This document shows, piece after piece, positions 15,673 through 23,684 of a stretch of DNA of 43,858 bases (its first letter is position 1; every line of letters starts with the position of its first letter). Both the position numbers and the translations under genes were made by a program. The stretch comes from Halobacteriales archaeon QS_5_70_17 (GTDB taxonomy: Archaea > Halobacteriota > Halobacteria > Halobacteriales > Haloarculaceae): positions 29,335-73,192 of the forward strand of contig PXRR01000040.1 of the NCBI GenBank assembly GCA_003021975.1. Direction: 5' to 3'. The notes under the pieces are model-generated. The model was not told the DNA's origin, made no database searches, and worked only from the letters and a program-made list of their open reading frames with translations.

Positions 15673-17717
15673 CCGACGCCCGCCCCCAGATCCGGGAACT
15701 CGACGCCGCGACCGTCGAGCGCATCGCCGCCGGCGAGGTCGTCGAGCGGCCCGCCTCGGTCGCGAAGGAACTCGTCGAGAACGCGCTCGACGCCGGGGCC
15801 GACCGGATTCGGGTCGAGATCGAGAACGGCGGGATCGACGGCGTCCGGGTGCGCGACGACGGCGTCGGGATGGACGAGCGGGCGGTCCGGCGGGCCGTCG
15901 AGAAACACACCACGAGCAAGATCCGCGACGTCGAGGACCTGGCCGCCGGCGTCGCCACGCTCGGCTTCCGGGGGGAGGCGCTGCACGCCATCGGCGCCGT
16001 CGCGCGCCTGACGATCACGACCCGGCCCCGCGGGGGCGACCGCGGGACGGAACTGGTCGTCGCGGGCGGCGACGTCGAGTCGGTCGGCCCGGCCGGCCGG
16101 CCCGCGGGGACGACCGTCGCCGTCGAGGACCTCTTCTTCAACGTCCCGGCGCGCCGGAAGTACCTCAAGCAGCCCGCGACGGAGGCCGACCGCGTCCAGC
16201 GCGTGGTCACGGGCTACGCGCTGGCCAATTCCGACGTCGCGGTGGCCCTCGAGGCCGACGGCCGCGAGCGGTTCGCCACCCCCGGCCGCGGGAACCTCCG
16301 CGAGGCGGTCATGGCGGTCTACGGCCGCGAGGTCGCCGACGCGATGATCGACGTGGCCGGAGGCGACGGGGACCTCCCTCCGGGCCCGCTCGACGCGGTC
16401 GAGGGCCTGGTGAGCCACCCCGAGACGACCCGCGCGAGCCGCGAGTACTGCTCGGCGTTCGTCAACGGCCGGTACGTTACGGACGCTGGCGTCCGAGAGG
16501 CGATCCTGGACGCCTACGGCGACCAGCTCGCCCCTGACCGCTATCCCTTCGCCGTCGTCGACCTCTCGGTGGACCCGGCGACCGTCGACGTCAACGTCCA
16601 CCCCCGGAAGCTCGAGGTGCGGTTCGCCGACGAGGGCGGCGCAGGCGAGCAGGTTCGGGCGGCCGTCGAGGGGGCGCTGCTGGAGGCGGGGCTGCTTCGG
16701 TCGGGGGCGCCCAGGGGGCGCTCGGCGCCCGAGCAGACCGAGATCGACCCCGGGGCCGAGGAGCGCGGCGACCGCGCGGGTCCCGGCGCCGGGACCGCCG
16801 GGGCGAACCGCGACTCCGCCTCCGACCGCGGCCGGCCCGATCAGACCGAGAGCGAGGACGAAGCGGACGAAGCGGACGAAGCTGACGGCCCTCCGAGTTC
16901 GGCCGCGGACGCCCCGGACTCCCGCTCGGAATCCGAGTCCCCGGGGGCGCCGGCGTCCGGAGACGACTCCGCGGCCGGCGGGGAGGCGGACGACTGGGAG
17001 CGCCGCGGTCGGGCCGCGGCGGATGTCCGCTCGGCGGCGTCCGACGGCTCCGCGGCCGCCGGGGAGCCGGCCGACGCCGCCGGCCCGTCGCCCTCGGATG
17101 GGGACGGCGACCCAGCGGCGGTTCCGTCCGCCGACCGAGCAGACGCGCCTCTCGGACCGCGGGCCGGCCCCGGGGGACGAGTACGACCGGCTGCCGCCCC
17201 TGGAGGTGCTCGGTCAGTTCGACGATACGTATCTCGTCGCCGCGACCGACGACGGCCTCGCGCTGGTCGACCAGCACGCGGCCGACGAGCGGGTCAACTA
17301 CGAGCGCCTGCGCGAGGAGTTCGCCGACGGCGTGACGACCCAGGCGCTGGCCGAGCCGGTCCGCCTCGAACTCACGGCCCGCGAGGCGGCGCTGTTCGAG
17401 GAGTTCGCCGACGCGCTGGCGTCGCTCGGCTTCCACGCTGCGCTCGTCGAGGACGGCGAGAAGTGCCTCGCCGAGGTGCGGACGGTCCCGGCGCTGCTGA
17501 CCGGCCGCGAGGACCTCGTCCGGGACCTGCTGGCGGCGCTCGACGACTGCGAGAACCCCTACGCCTGTCCTCACGGCCGTCCGACGGTCGTCTCCATCGA
17601 CCGCTCGGAGATCGAGGAGCGCTTCGAGCGGGACTACCCGGGCCACGGCGGGCGCCGGCCGGAGTGACCCGCCCCGTCCACCGCCGGGCCCCCGTCACCC
17701 CCGGTCAAGGAGTATAG
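15669..17717 (+). CDS. mutL: MutL, N-terminal reading frame (apparent frameshift near 17100)
   Basis: GTG start overlapping the NUDIX stop. Residues 1-340 are the GHKL ATPase and transducer: IAAGEVVERP, KELVENALDAGA, DDGVGMDERA, GFRGEALHAIGAV, FVNGRYV and VDVNVHPRKLEVRF. An acidic linker follows, including a 9-base tandem repeat encoding DEADEADEA. The acidic, haloarchaeal-like sequence stops at about residue 478 (base 17100); beyond this the frame becomes arginine/glycine-rich out-of-frame sequence to 17717. The missing C-terminal domain lies in the next frame (17098-17667). Skipping one base in the GGGG run at 17100-17103 restores one continuous protein of about 665 residues. This could be a sequencing error, a real mutation, or a programmed event. 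Confidence 0.8.
   Translation: MTDARPQIRELDAATVERIAAGEVVERPASVAKELVENALDAGADRIRVEIENGGIDGVRVRDDGVGMDERAVRRAVEKHTTSKIRDVEDLAAGVATLGFRGEALHAIGAVARLTITTRPRGGDRGTELVVAGGDVESVGPAGRPAGTTVAVEDLFFNVPARRKYLKQPATEADRVQRVVTGYALANSDVAVALEADGRERFATPGRGNLREAVMAVYGREVADAMIDVAGGDGDLPPGPLDAVEGLVSHPETTRASREYCSAFVNGRYVTDAGVREAILDAYGDQLAPDRYPFAVVDLSVDPATVDVNVHPRKLEVRFADEGGAGEQVRAAVEGALLEAGLLRSGAPRGRSAPEQTEIDPGAEERGDRAGPGAGTAGANRDSASDRGRPDQTESEDEADEADEADGPPSSAADAPDSRSESESPGAPASGDDSAAGGEADDWERRGRAAADVRSAASDGSAAAGEPADAAGPSPSDGDGDPAAVPSADRADAPLGPRAGPGGRVRPAAAPGGARSVRRYVSRRRDRRRPRAGRPARGRRAGQLRAPARGVRRRRDDPGAGRAGPPRTHGPRGGAVRGVRRRAGVARLPRCARRGRREVPRRGADGPGAADRPRGPRPGPAGGARRLREPLRLSSRPSDGRLHRPLGDRGALRAGLPGPRRAPAGVTRPVHRRAPVTPGQGV
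17098..17667 (+). CDS. mutL: MutL, C-terminal dimerisation/endonuclease domain in shifted frame
   Basis: The plus-one frame relative to the upstream mutL frame holds TQRRFRPPTEQTRL, then LEVLGQFDDTYLVA, the endonuclease motif DQHAADERVNYERL (fits DQHA-x2-E-x4-E), and ACPHGRPTVV near the end, all standard MutL C-terminal features. So the nicking site is intact, only out of frame. An ATG occurs exactly at the shift (17098-17100), so separate translation as a 189-residue protein is formally possible, but there is no visible promoter or Shine-Dalgarno. Ends just before the convergence-free gap to the next plus-strand gene. Confidence 0.75.
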   Translation: MGTATQRRFRPPTEQTRLSDRGPAPGDEYDRLPPLEVLGQFDDTYLVAATDDGLALVDQHAADERVNYERLREEFADGVTTQALAEPVRLELTAREAALFEEFADALASLGFHAALVEDGEKCLAEVRTVPALLTGREDLVRDLLAALDDCENPYACPHGRPTVVSIDRSEIEERFERDYPGHGGRRPE

Positions 17718-17755
17718 CCGATAGAGATTAGTTACCTTCTCCCTGTTGGGAATGT

Positions 17756-18985
17756 ATGCGAACAGATTACGTCGTGATCGTCGCGCTCTTTCTCCTCGGG
17801 TCGGCGGCGGCACCGCCGGCACTCGCCGCCGGGGACGAGACGGTGACGCTGACCGTCTCGGTCGTCGACGGCGACGGCGACCCCGTCCCGGACGCGGAAC
17901 TGACCGCGCGCTGGGAGGGCGGCGAGGCGACCGAGCGGACCCGCTCGAACGGACAGGCGCTGATCGACGTCCCCGCGGGCAGCGACGTCCGAATCGCCGT
18001 CGCCCACGACGACTACGTCCGCAACGAGCCCTACCGGCTGACCGACGCGGCCGGCGGCGACGTGACCGTCGAGGTGGCGCCCAAGGGGTCGGCGGTCGTC
18101 CAGGTGACCGACGGCGACCGACCGCTCGCCGACGCCCGAGTGACCGTCTCGCGGGACGGCGACGCCGTCGCCGAGGGGACCACCGGCGACAACGGCGCGT
18201 TCACGACCGGAACGATCGAGCAGGGGAGCTACGAACTGCACGTGGTGAAGCCCGGGTACTACGCCATCGACCGGACGCTGTCGGTCTCCGGGGACGTCCT
18301 CCGGACCGCCTCGATCGAGCGGGGAACTGCAACCGTTCGGGTCCGGGTCGTCGACGACCACTTCGACCCGCCCCGACGACTCGGCGGGACGGTCCGGATC
18401 GGATCGCTCGCCACGCTGAACACCTCCGAGGACGGCGGGGCGGCCGTGGGCGTCCCCGTCAACTCCGAGTTCGAGGTGCGGGTCTCGAAGGACGGCTACC
18501 GCTCGACGACCGAGCGCCTCGCGGTCGGCGAGGCGGACCGCAGCGTCACCTACGACGTCCGGCGGACGCCCGCGCTGACGGCCACGCCGGCGAACTCGCG
18601 GGTCGTCGTCGACGAGACCGTCCGGGTGGAGGTGACCGACGAGTACGGGGAGCCGGTCGCCGGCGCCGCGATCCTGCTGGACGGCCAGAAGGCGGCGACG
18701 ACCGACGAGCGGGGAGTCGCGCGCGTCGGGATCGACGCCGCCGGCGAGCACGAACTCGTCGCCCGCCACGACGGCGTCTCCGCCGACCCCGCCGTCGTCG
18801 AGGGCGTCCGGCCGGGCGCTGATACGGACGCGGACGCGACGGCCACGCCGACGGCGACCCCGGACCCGACGCCGACCGCCGAATCGACCACCGGCGCGGC
18901 CGGCCCGGGATTCACCGGCCCGCTCGCGGTCCTCGCAGTCGCAGTCGCGCTCGCGGGCGCGGCGGGGCTGCGCGGGCGGCGGTGA
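17756..18985 (+). CDS. Secreted surface protein with carboxypeptidase-regulatory-like repeats and PGF-CTERM
   Basis: A 409-residue cell-surface protein. Residues 1-25 are a Sec signal peptide (VVIVALFLLGSAAAPPALAA). Three or four beta-sandwich repeats of the carboxypeptidase-regulatory/PEGA type follow, each with a pattern like VVDGDGDPVPDAELTA or VTDEYGEPVAGAAILLDG and ending in a Tyr/His-containing strand. A Thr/Pro/Ala-rich stretch near residue 355-380 is a likely O-glycosylated stalk. The end, GPGFTGPLAVLAVAVALAG then GLRGRR, is the PGF-CTERM tripartite signal: motif, hydrophobic helix, basic cluster, recognised by archaeosortase A, which replaces the helix with a lipid anchor. Function beyond surface display is unknown. 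A weak TATA-like gattagtta lies about 26 bases before the ATG. Confidence 0.85.
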   Translation: MRTDYVVIVALFLLGSAAAPPALAAGDETVTLTVSVVDGDGDPVPDAELTARWEGGEATERTRSNGQALIDVPAGSDVRIAVAHDDYVRNEPYRLTDAAGGDVTVEVAPKGSAVVQVTDGDRPLADARVTVSRDGDAVAEGTTGDNGAFTTGTIEQGSYELHVVKPGYYAIDRTLSVSGDVLRTASIERGTATVRVRVVDDHFDPPRRLGGTVRIGSLATLNTSEDGGAAVGVPVNSEFEVRVSKDGYRSTTERLAVGEADRSVTYDVRRTPALTATPANSRVVVDETVRVEVTDEYGEPVAGAAILLDGQKAATTDERGVARVGIDAAGEHELVARHDGVSADPAVVEGVRPGADTDADATATPTATPDPTPTAESTTGAAGPGFTGPLAVLAVAVALAGAAGLRGRR

Positions 18986-19022
18986 GCGCCGTCGGTCGGT
19001 CCGAGGGGGGACCGCGCGCCCG

Positions 19023-19466
19023 CTACTCGATGGTCTCGGTGTTCGGCGTCGTCCGGATGAGGTAGAGCGCACCGACTAGTACCAACAGCAACACGGCGAG
19101 CGCGCCGGCCTCCATGAGTGCGTCCGCCTTCGAAGCGGCCTGGTCGGGCCGGAAGGTGATCACCTTCCGGGAGATGGCGATGATCCCGGCGACCACGACC
19201 ACCCGCACGACGCTCCGCTCGCGGTAGTACGCGACCGCGGTCTGGTAGACCTCGACGATGATGAAAAGCAGCAGGACGGTGTCGATCAGGTCGACCACCG
19301 CGTTCGGATCGGTGATCCTCCCGGTGCGCACCAGCCCGGCGATCGTCAACAGGAGGTCGAACACGCCGACGGCGAACAGCGCGACGAGGACGTACGCCGC
19401 GAATATCTCCACGTACTGAATCGCCTCCTCCGAGCGTTCGACCAGCGTATCCGGATCGACGTCCAT
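19023..19466 (-). CDS. PsiE-like membrane protein
   Basis: A 147-residue protein with four hydrophobic helices (about residues 22-45, 62-82, 88-106 and 120-140). The segment VVDLIDTVLLLFIIVEVYQTAV then VVVAGIIAISRKVI is typical of the PsiE family (named for phosphate-starvation induction in E. coli; molecular role unknown). A TATA-like gctttttttcc lies 23-32 bases upstream on the minus strand. It converges on the surface-protein gene and is followed upstream by a same-strand dehydrogenase gene with a 56-base gap. Confidence 0.78.
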   Translation of the reverse strand: MDVDPDTLVERSEEAIQYVEIFAAYVLVALFAVGVFDLLLTIAGLVRTGRITDPNAVVDLIDTVLLLFIIVEVYQTAVAYYRERSVVRVVVVAGIIAISRKVITFRPDQAASKADALMEAGALAVLLLVLVGALYLIRTTPNTETIE

Positions 19467-19522
19467 GCGTCGACATGACGAGGGTGGCGGAAAAAAAGCT
19501 GCCAGCCGTCAGTCGCCGGCCG

Positions 19523-20284
19523 TCAGGCCGCCGAGTACCCCCCGTCGACGACGAGTCCGTGGCCCGTGACGTAGGAGGCCTCGTCGCTCAGCAGGAAGAG
19601 GACGGCGTCGGCGATCTCCCCGGGGTCCCCCAGTCGCTTGAGCGGGTACTGGGCCGCCATCCGCTCGCGGGCGGCCTCCGGGTCGTCGCTGCCCTCGAAG
19701 AACTTCCGGCCGAGGTCCGTGTCGGTGAAGCCCGGACAGACGGCGTTGGCTCGGACGCCCTTCGGGCCGGCCTCGGCGGCGACCGCCCGCGTGAAGTTCA
19801 GCACCGCGCCCTTCGTCAGCGAGTAGACCGCCTGCTTGGGGAGTCCGAGGATCGCCGCCAGCGAGGCGACGTTGACGATCGCGCCCGACCCCTGGGCTTT
19901 CATGTGTGGCAGGGCGGCGTGACAGCCGTGCCACACCCCGCCGACGTTGACGTCCATGACGAACTCGCGGGTCGACTCGTCGGTCTCCTCGGTGTACGCC
20001 GGCGGGTGGCCGGTCCCAGCGTTGTTGACGATGCCGTCGAGGCCGAACTCGTCGGCGGTCGCGTCCACGAGGTCGTGGAAGCGATCGCCGTCGGTGACGT
20101 CGAGTTCGTGAACCACCGCGCGACCGCCGTCCGCCCGGATCGCGTCGGCGGTCGCCTCCGCGCTCTCGACGTCGACGTCGGTCACGATCACGCGGGCGCC
20201 CTCGGCGGCGCAGCGCTTCGCGGTCGCCTCGCCGATCCCGGCGCCGGCGCCGGTGACGAACACGGTTTCGTCCTGGAGTCGCAT
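19523..20284 (-). CDS. Short-chain dehydrogenase/reductase (SDR), FabG-like
   Basis: A 253-residue classical SDR. It has the NAD(P) glycine motif VTGAGAGIGEATA, NNAGTG, the catalytic Ser in VNVASLAA, and Tyr-x3-Lys in YSLTKGAV, then the closing VVDGGYSAA typical of FabG-like enzymes. An Asp at the end of the second strand (TDVDV) favours NAD over NADP. A TATA-like element (gcttaaatc on the plus strand, 20307-20315) lies 24-32 bases upstream. Divergent from another SDR gene starting at 20394. Substrate cannot be read. Confidence 0.9.
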   Translation of the reverse strand: MRLQDETVFVTGAGAGIGEATAKRCAAEGARVIVTDVDVESAEATADAIRADGGRAVVHELDVTDGDRFHDLVDATADEFGLDGIVNNAGTGHPPAYTEETDESTREFVMDVNVGGVWHGCHAALPHMKAQGSGAIVNVASLAAILGLPKQAVYSLTKGAVLNFTRAVAAEAGPKGVRANAVCPGFTDTDLGRKFFEGSDDPEAARERMAAQYPLKRLGDPGEIADAVLFLLSDEASYVTGHGLVVDGGYSAA

Positions 20285-20306
20285 ACCGCGGCAACGGCGT
20301 CCCGGG

Positions 20307-20315
20307 GCTTAAATC
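20307..20315 (-). promoter_or_regulatory. Candidate TATA box for the SDR gene at 19523-20284
   Basis: On the minus strand this reads gatttaagc, centred about 27 bases upstream of ATG 20284, and is the only AT-rich patch in a GC-rich divergent intergenic region. Confidence 0.5.
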
Positions 20316-20393
20316 CCGGAGCGGAAGCGCCGTCCCGTTCCCGACGGGCGCGGGAGCGAAAGAGCGAGGCCGCTGGCCTCACAACGGCGCCCC

Positions 20394-21149
20394 ATGGCAC
20401 GACCACTCGACGGCGAAACGGCAGTCGTGACGGGAGCGAGTTCGGGCATCGGCGCGGCGACGGCGCGGACGCTCGCGCGGGACGGCGCGGACGTCGTCCT
20501 GGCGGCCCGCCGCGAGGGGCGACTGCGCGAACTCTGCGAGGACATCGAGGCCGATCACGGCGTCGAGACTGCGGCGGTCCCCACGAACGTCCGCGAGGAG
20601 GACGCCGTGGAGGCGCTGATCGAGGCGGCCGTCGAGGAGTTCGGCGGTCTGGACGTGCTGGTGAACAACGCCGGCCTCGCGCGGGGCAGCGACGTCGAGT
20701 CCCTCTCGACGGAGGACTACCGGACCATGATGGAGACGAACGTCGACGGGATGTTCTTCGCGACGCGGGCCGCGCTCCCGCACCTCCGGGACAGCGAGGG
20801 GACGCTCGTTTTCGTCGGGAGCTTCGCCGGCCAGCATCCCCGGCCGTTCAATCCCGTCTACGCCGCCTCGAAGTGGTGGACCCGCGGGTTCGCCCACAGT
20901 GTCGCGGCCGGCGCCGGCGAGGACGGCGTCGCCGTGACCGTCGTCAACCCCGCGGCGGTCCGCACCGAGTTCGAGGTGGAGGGCAGCGGCGACCTCGACG
21001 GCGGGGGGACGTTCGAGGAGCGCTTCGACCCCGGCGAGGCCGTCGAACCCGACGAGGTCGCCGAGGCCATCGCCTTCGCGGCCCGGCAGTCGCCCTCCTA
21101 CGTGAGCGAACTCGACCTCTACAACCGCGACAAACTCGGGCTCTTCTAG
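20394..21149 (+). CDS. Short-chain dehydrogenase/reductase (SDR), YdfG-like
   Basis: A 251-residue SDR with VTGASSGIGAATA, the NADP-favouring Arg pair in AARREGRLREL, NNAGLARG, Ser in FVGSFAG and YAASKWW. The C-terminus YVSELDLYNRDKLGLF resembles the YdfG group of NADP-dependent 3-hydroxy-acid/carbonyl reductases. It is divergent from the FabG-like SDR, and its TAG stop shares the palindrome CTAG (21146-21149) with the stop of the opposing gene. Confidence 0.9.
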   Translation: MARPLDGETAVVTGASSGIGAATARTLARDGADVVLAARREGRLRELCEDIEADHGVETAAVPTNVREEDAVEALIEAAVEEFGGLDVLVNNAGLARGSDVESLSTEDYRTMMETNVDGMFFATRAALPHLRDSEGTLVFVGSFAGQHPRPFNPVYAASKWWTRGFAHSVAAGAGEDGVAVTVVNPAAVRTEFEVEGSGDLDGGGTFEERFDPGEAVEPDEVAEAIAFAARQSPSYVSELDLYNRDKLGLF

Positions 21150-21541
21150 CGGAGTTCGACGACCAGCGCCTCCTCGGGGGTCCGCGCGGTCCGGACGTAC
21201 CGCCCCTCCTCCCGGCGGAAGACCCTGACGGTGATCACCAGCCGGCCGTCCGCCACTGTGGCCCGCAGGGTCGGGCCGACGCTCGTGACGACGACGTACG
21301 GCGGCGCGGCCACGGGCGTCGCCGGCAGCTCCCGGCCCGCCGCCCGGACCGCCCCCCGGAGCACGTCCGGGAACGTCGAGAGGACGTTCCGCTCCTGGAG
21401 GCGGGCGCGGAGCCGGTTGTCGAGACCGTCGGCCGGCCCGGCGGCCTCGTCGGCGCACTCGAGCACCGCCTCGATCGCGTCGCGTCGCTCCTCGAGGAGG
21501 TACTCGCGGACGGTCTCGCGCACAGTAGTGGTCACGGTCAC
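21146..21541 (-). CDS. Conserved haloarchaeal protein, unknown function
   Basis: A 131-residue soluble protein I do not recognise. It has an N-terminal amphipathic helix region (TVRETVREYLLEERRDAIEA), a Cys at about 29, and a C-terminal half of beta strands (YVVVTSVGP, TLRATVADGRLVITVRVFRREEG). GTG 21541 is the start and overlaps the stop of the rhodanese-metallo-beta-lactamase gene (GTGA), so both are likely translated from one message. That coupling is the only functional clue. Confidence 0.7.
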   Translation of the reverse strand: MTVTTTVRETVREYLLEERRDAIEAVLECADEAAGPADGLDNRLRARLQERNVLSTFPDVLRGAVRAAGRELPATPVAAPPYVVVTSVGPTLRATVADGRLVITVRVFRREEGRYVRTARTPEEALVVELR

Positions 21542-22761
21542 CCGGCGGCGCAGTTGTTCGGCCCCAGTTCGAGTTCGAACGCCGTCTCGTCGTCGGCCGT
21601 CTCGCGACCGAGGTTCACGGCGACGATCCGCTCGTAGTTGGCCGGGCGCTCGCCCGTCCGGTCGAGGACGTACTCGACGAACGCCTCGCGGTCCGTTCCG
21701 AACGCCGCCACGCGCTCGCGGATCGCCCCGAGGCGGTCGAGGCGGGGGCCGTCACCGCCGTCGCCGTCGCCCTCGTTCTCCGAGAGGACGTCCCCGGGGT
21801 CGTAGTGCCCGGGCCCGACCTGCAGGTCGTCCGGCAGCGGCGCGAACCGCTCCGTGAGCGTCCGGTGGAGTTCGCGGGCGTGGTCGGCGGCCCCCTCGGC
21901 GCCGGCCTCCAGATCCGGGCGGGGGACCCGGCGAGCGAACAGGGAGTCGCCCGTGAGCAGGACGCCGTCAGCGCGGCCGCGCCGCTCGCCGTCGCCCCCG
22001 GTCTCGCCCCCGACCCGATAGGCCACCGACTCGCTCGTGTGTCCCGGCGCCGGCACGGTCCGGAGCGTCGCCCCGCCGACGGCGAGTTCCCCGTCGCCCG
22101 GGAGGAGCGTGAACCGCTCGGGGTCTTCCAGCCCCCGGTCGACGGCGCCGGCGGGGACGACGGGTTCGGCTCCCCGGTCGGCGAGCGCCCGGACTCCCGA
22201 GACGTGGTCGGCGTGGACGTGCGTGTCGACCGCGTAGCGGACGTCCGCGCCGCGGGCGGCGGCGTCCGCGACGTAGCGATCGGCGAACGCCCGCAGCGGG
22301 TCGACGACGGCCGCCTCGTCGCCGTCGACGACCAGGTAGGCCAGGCAGCCGGACGACGGCCGGTCGTACCGGAGCACGGTCGGCGCCTCGCTCACGACCG
22401 TCGCCTCGTACAGCTCCGCCCACCCCTCCATCCCGCCTTCGAGGTTGACGGCCTCGATCCCGACGCCCTGGAGGAGGCTCGCGGCGTAGGCGCTCGCCTC
22501 GCCGCGCCCGCAGACGACCACCACGGGCTCGGTGACGTCCCCGACCAGGTCCGCGACCGCGTCGTTGGCCTCCGCGGTGACGAACTTCATGTAGGGGATC
22601 TCGGCCCGGTTCCGATCGCCTCCGGGGAGCCGCCACTCCTCGATCTCCGACCGGTTGCGGACGTCCAGCAGCGAGACCGACTCGTCGGCTGCGAACCGTC
22701 GGCGTAGCTCCGCCGGGGCGAGCGAGGCGACCGGCCGCTCGGGGTCGGGGTACTGGCTCAT
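21538..22761 (-). CDS. Rhodanese domain fused to metallo-beta-lactamase hydrolase (persulfide dioxygenase-like)
   Basis: A 407-residue fusion. Residues 10-118 are a rhodanese domain (SLLDVRNRSEIEEWRLPG; active-site Cys84 in VVVCGRGEAS; EGGMEGW). Residues 120-310 are a metallo-beta-lactamase domain with DTHVHADHVSGV (H181-x-H183-x-D185-H186), VPAPGHTSESVAY and LLTGDSLF, the metal ligands of the glyoxalase II/ETHE1 group. Such fusions act in sulfane-sulfur metabolism, oxidising persulfides and passing sulfur between domains; glyoxalase-type activity is the alternative. The ATG at 22761 is chosen because the TATA-like cttattca (22783-22790) lies 22-29 bases upstream. Followed by a GTGA-coupled unknown gene. 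Confidence 0.87.
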   Translation of the reverse strand: MSQYPDPERPVASLAPAELRRRFAADESVSLLDVRNRSEIEEWRLPGGDRNRAEIPYMKFVTAEANDAVADLVGDVTEPVVVVCGRGEASAYAASLLQGVGIEAVNLEGGMEGWAELYEATVVSEAPTVLRYDRPSSGCLAYLVVDGDEAAVVDPLRAFADRYVADAAARGADVRYAVDTHVHADHVSGVRALADRGAEPVVPAGAVDRGLEDPERFTLLPGDGELAVGGATLRTVPAPGHTSESVAYRVGGETGGDGERRGRADGVLLTGDSLFARRVPRPDLEAGAEGAADHARELHRTLTERFAPLPDDLQVGPGHYDPGDVLSENEGDGDGGDGPRLDRLGAIRERVAAFGTDREAFVEYVLDRTGERPANYERIVAVNLGRETADDETAFELELGPNNCAAG

Positions 22762-22822
22762 ACCGGGAGATGGCGCGGCGTGTGAATAAGTCCCGTGGTG
22801 GGTCGGGCGGTGCAGTCGGCGC

Positions 22823-22832
22823 GGGTATATTT
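22823..22832 (+). promoter_or_regulatory. Candidate TATA box for the ferritin-like gene
   Basis: gggtatattt lies 27-36 bases before ATG 22859. It faces away from a second TATA-like element (22783-22790, minus strand) serving the rhodanese-metallo-beta-lactamase gene. Confidence 0.55.
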
Positions 22833-22858
22833 CACGCCGCGGCGCGAACGGACCGGGC

Positions 22859-23497
22859 ATGGACCCCGAAGCGTTCACCGAGTCGATCCGCGAGGAGTGC
22901 GCGACGGAACTCGAGCGCCTCGGCAGCGAGAAGGCCCTGGTGGCGGCGACAGACGCGCAACTCGACCGCGAGCGCGTCCTCGCGGCCGCGGCGGCCGCCG
23001 AGACCCGCGCCGCGGAGACCTTCGAGCGGTGGGCCGACGACGAGGGCGACGACGGCGCCCGCGAGGCCTTCGAGCGGGTCGCGGCGACCGAACGCGAGCA
23101 CGCCGAGCGCGTCCGCGACCGGATGGACGAGGGGGGGAGCGCCGACGCCGCCGACCCGGACGCGCTCCACGATTACCTCCGGGGGCTCGACGGCACCGCC
23201 GGGCGGATCGCGGCGGGGCTGATCGCCCGGCCGATGGTCGCCTCCCGGTCGCTGCTCCAGACTGTCAACTTCTTCGTCAACGAGTCCGAGGAGTCGACGG
23301 CCGACCTCTTCCGGGACCTGCGGACGGAGACCGAGGACCTGATCGAGGAGGGCGGCGATCTGCTGACCGAGCGCTGCGAGGGCGAGGACGATCGCGACAG
23401 GGCCCGCGAGGCGGCCGTGGAGGCGATCGAGCGCGCCTACGAGGAGTACGCCGACAGCCTCGAGGGGATGGGCATCGATCCGAAACCGGTCTGCTGA
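22859..23497 (+). CDS. Ferritin-like / rubrerythrin-family helical protein
   Basis: A 212-residue, mostly helical acidic protein. Glu-rich helices with E-x-x-H-spaced residues (ETRAAETFERW, AATEREHAERVRDRM) resemble rubrerythrin-type diiron four-helix bundles; only one clear E-x-x-H (EREH) is seen, so metal binding is not certain. A hydrophobic middle, GRIAAGLIARPMVASRSLLQTVNFFVN, separates it from a second helical part ending in EGMGIDPKPVC. The role may be oxidative-stress or iron-related. The start is supported by its TATA box. Confidence 0.65.
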   Translation: MDPEAFTESIREECATELERLGSEKALVAATDAQLDRERVLAAAAAAETRAAETFERWADDEGDDGAREAFERVAATEREHAERVRDRMDEGGSADAADPDALHDYLRGLDGTAGRIAAGLIARPMVASRSLLQTVNFFVNESEESTADLFRDLRTETEDLIEEGGDLLTERCEGEDDRDRAREAAVEAIERAYEEYADSLEGMGIDPKPVC

Positions 23498-23684
23498 CGC
23501 CGGGCGGTGCTCCGGGCCGGAGTCCGACGACCGTTCGGTGGCGAACGGGCGACGCGGTCGCCCGCCGGACGGCGCGTCGCGCTACCGCCCGCGGGTGGCG
23601 ACCGCGGGCGGGTCCGGGCGATCCCGGCGGACCGTCCGGCGGCGGTCAGTCAGCGCACGCGGTCGGTGGTCCCGCCTCCCCACT
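23498..23684. other. Intergenic region between convergent genes, with GC-rich hairpin
   Basis: 187 bases between the stops of the ferritin-like and thioesterase genes. At 23585-23611 a perfect 10-base inverted repeat (CCGCCCGCGG, loop of seven, CCGCGGGCGG) could form a strong stem-loop in RNA from either strand. No T-run follows it, so it is not a typical archaeal T-rich terminator; it may insulate the two transcripts or be chance. No gene seen. Confidence 0.5.
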
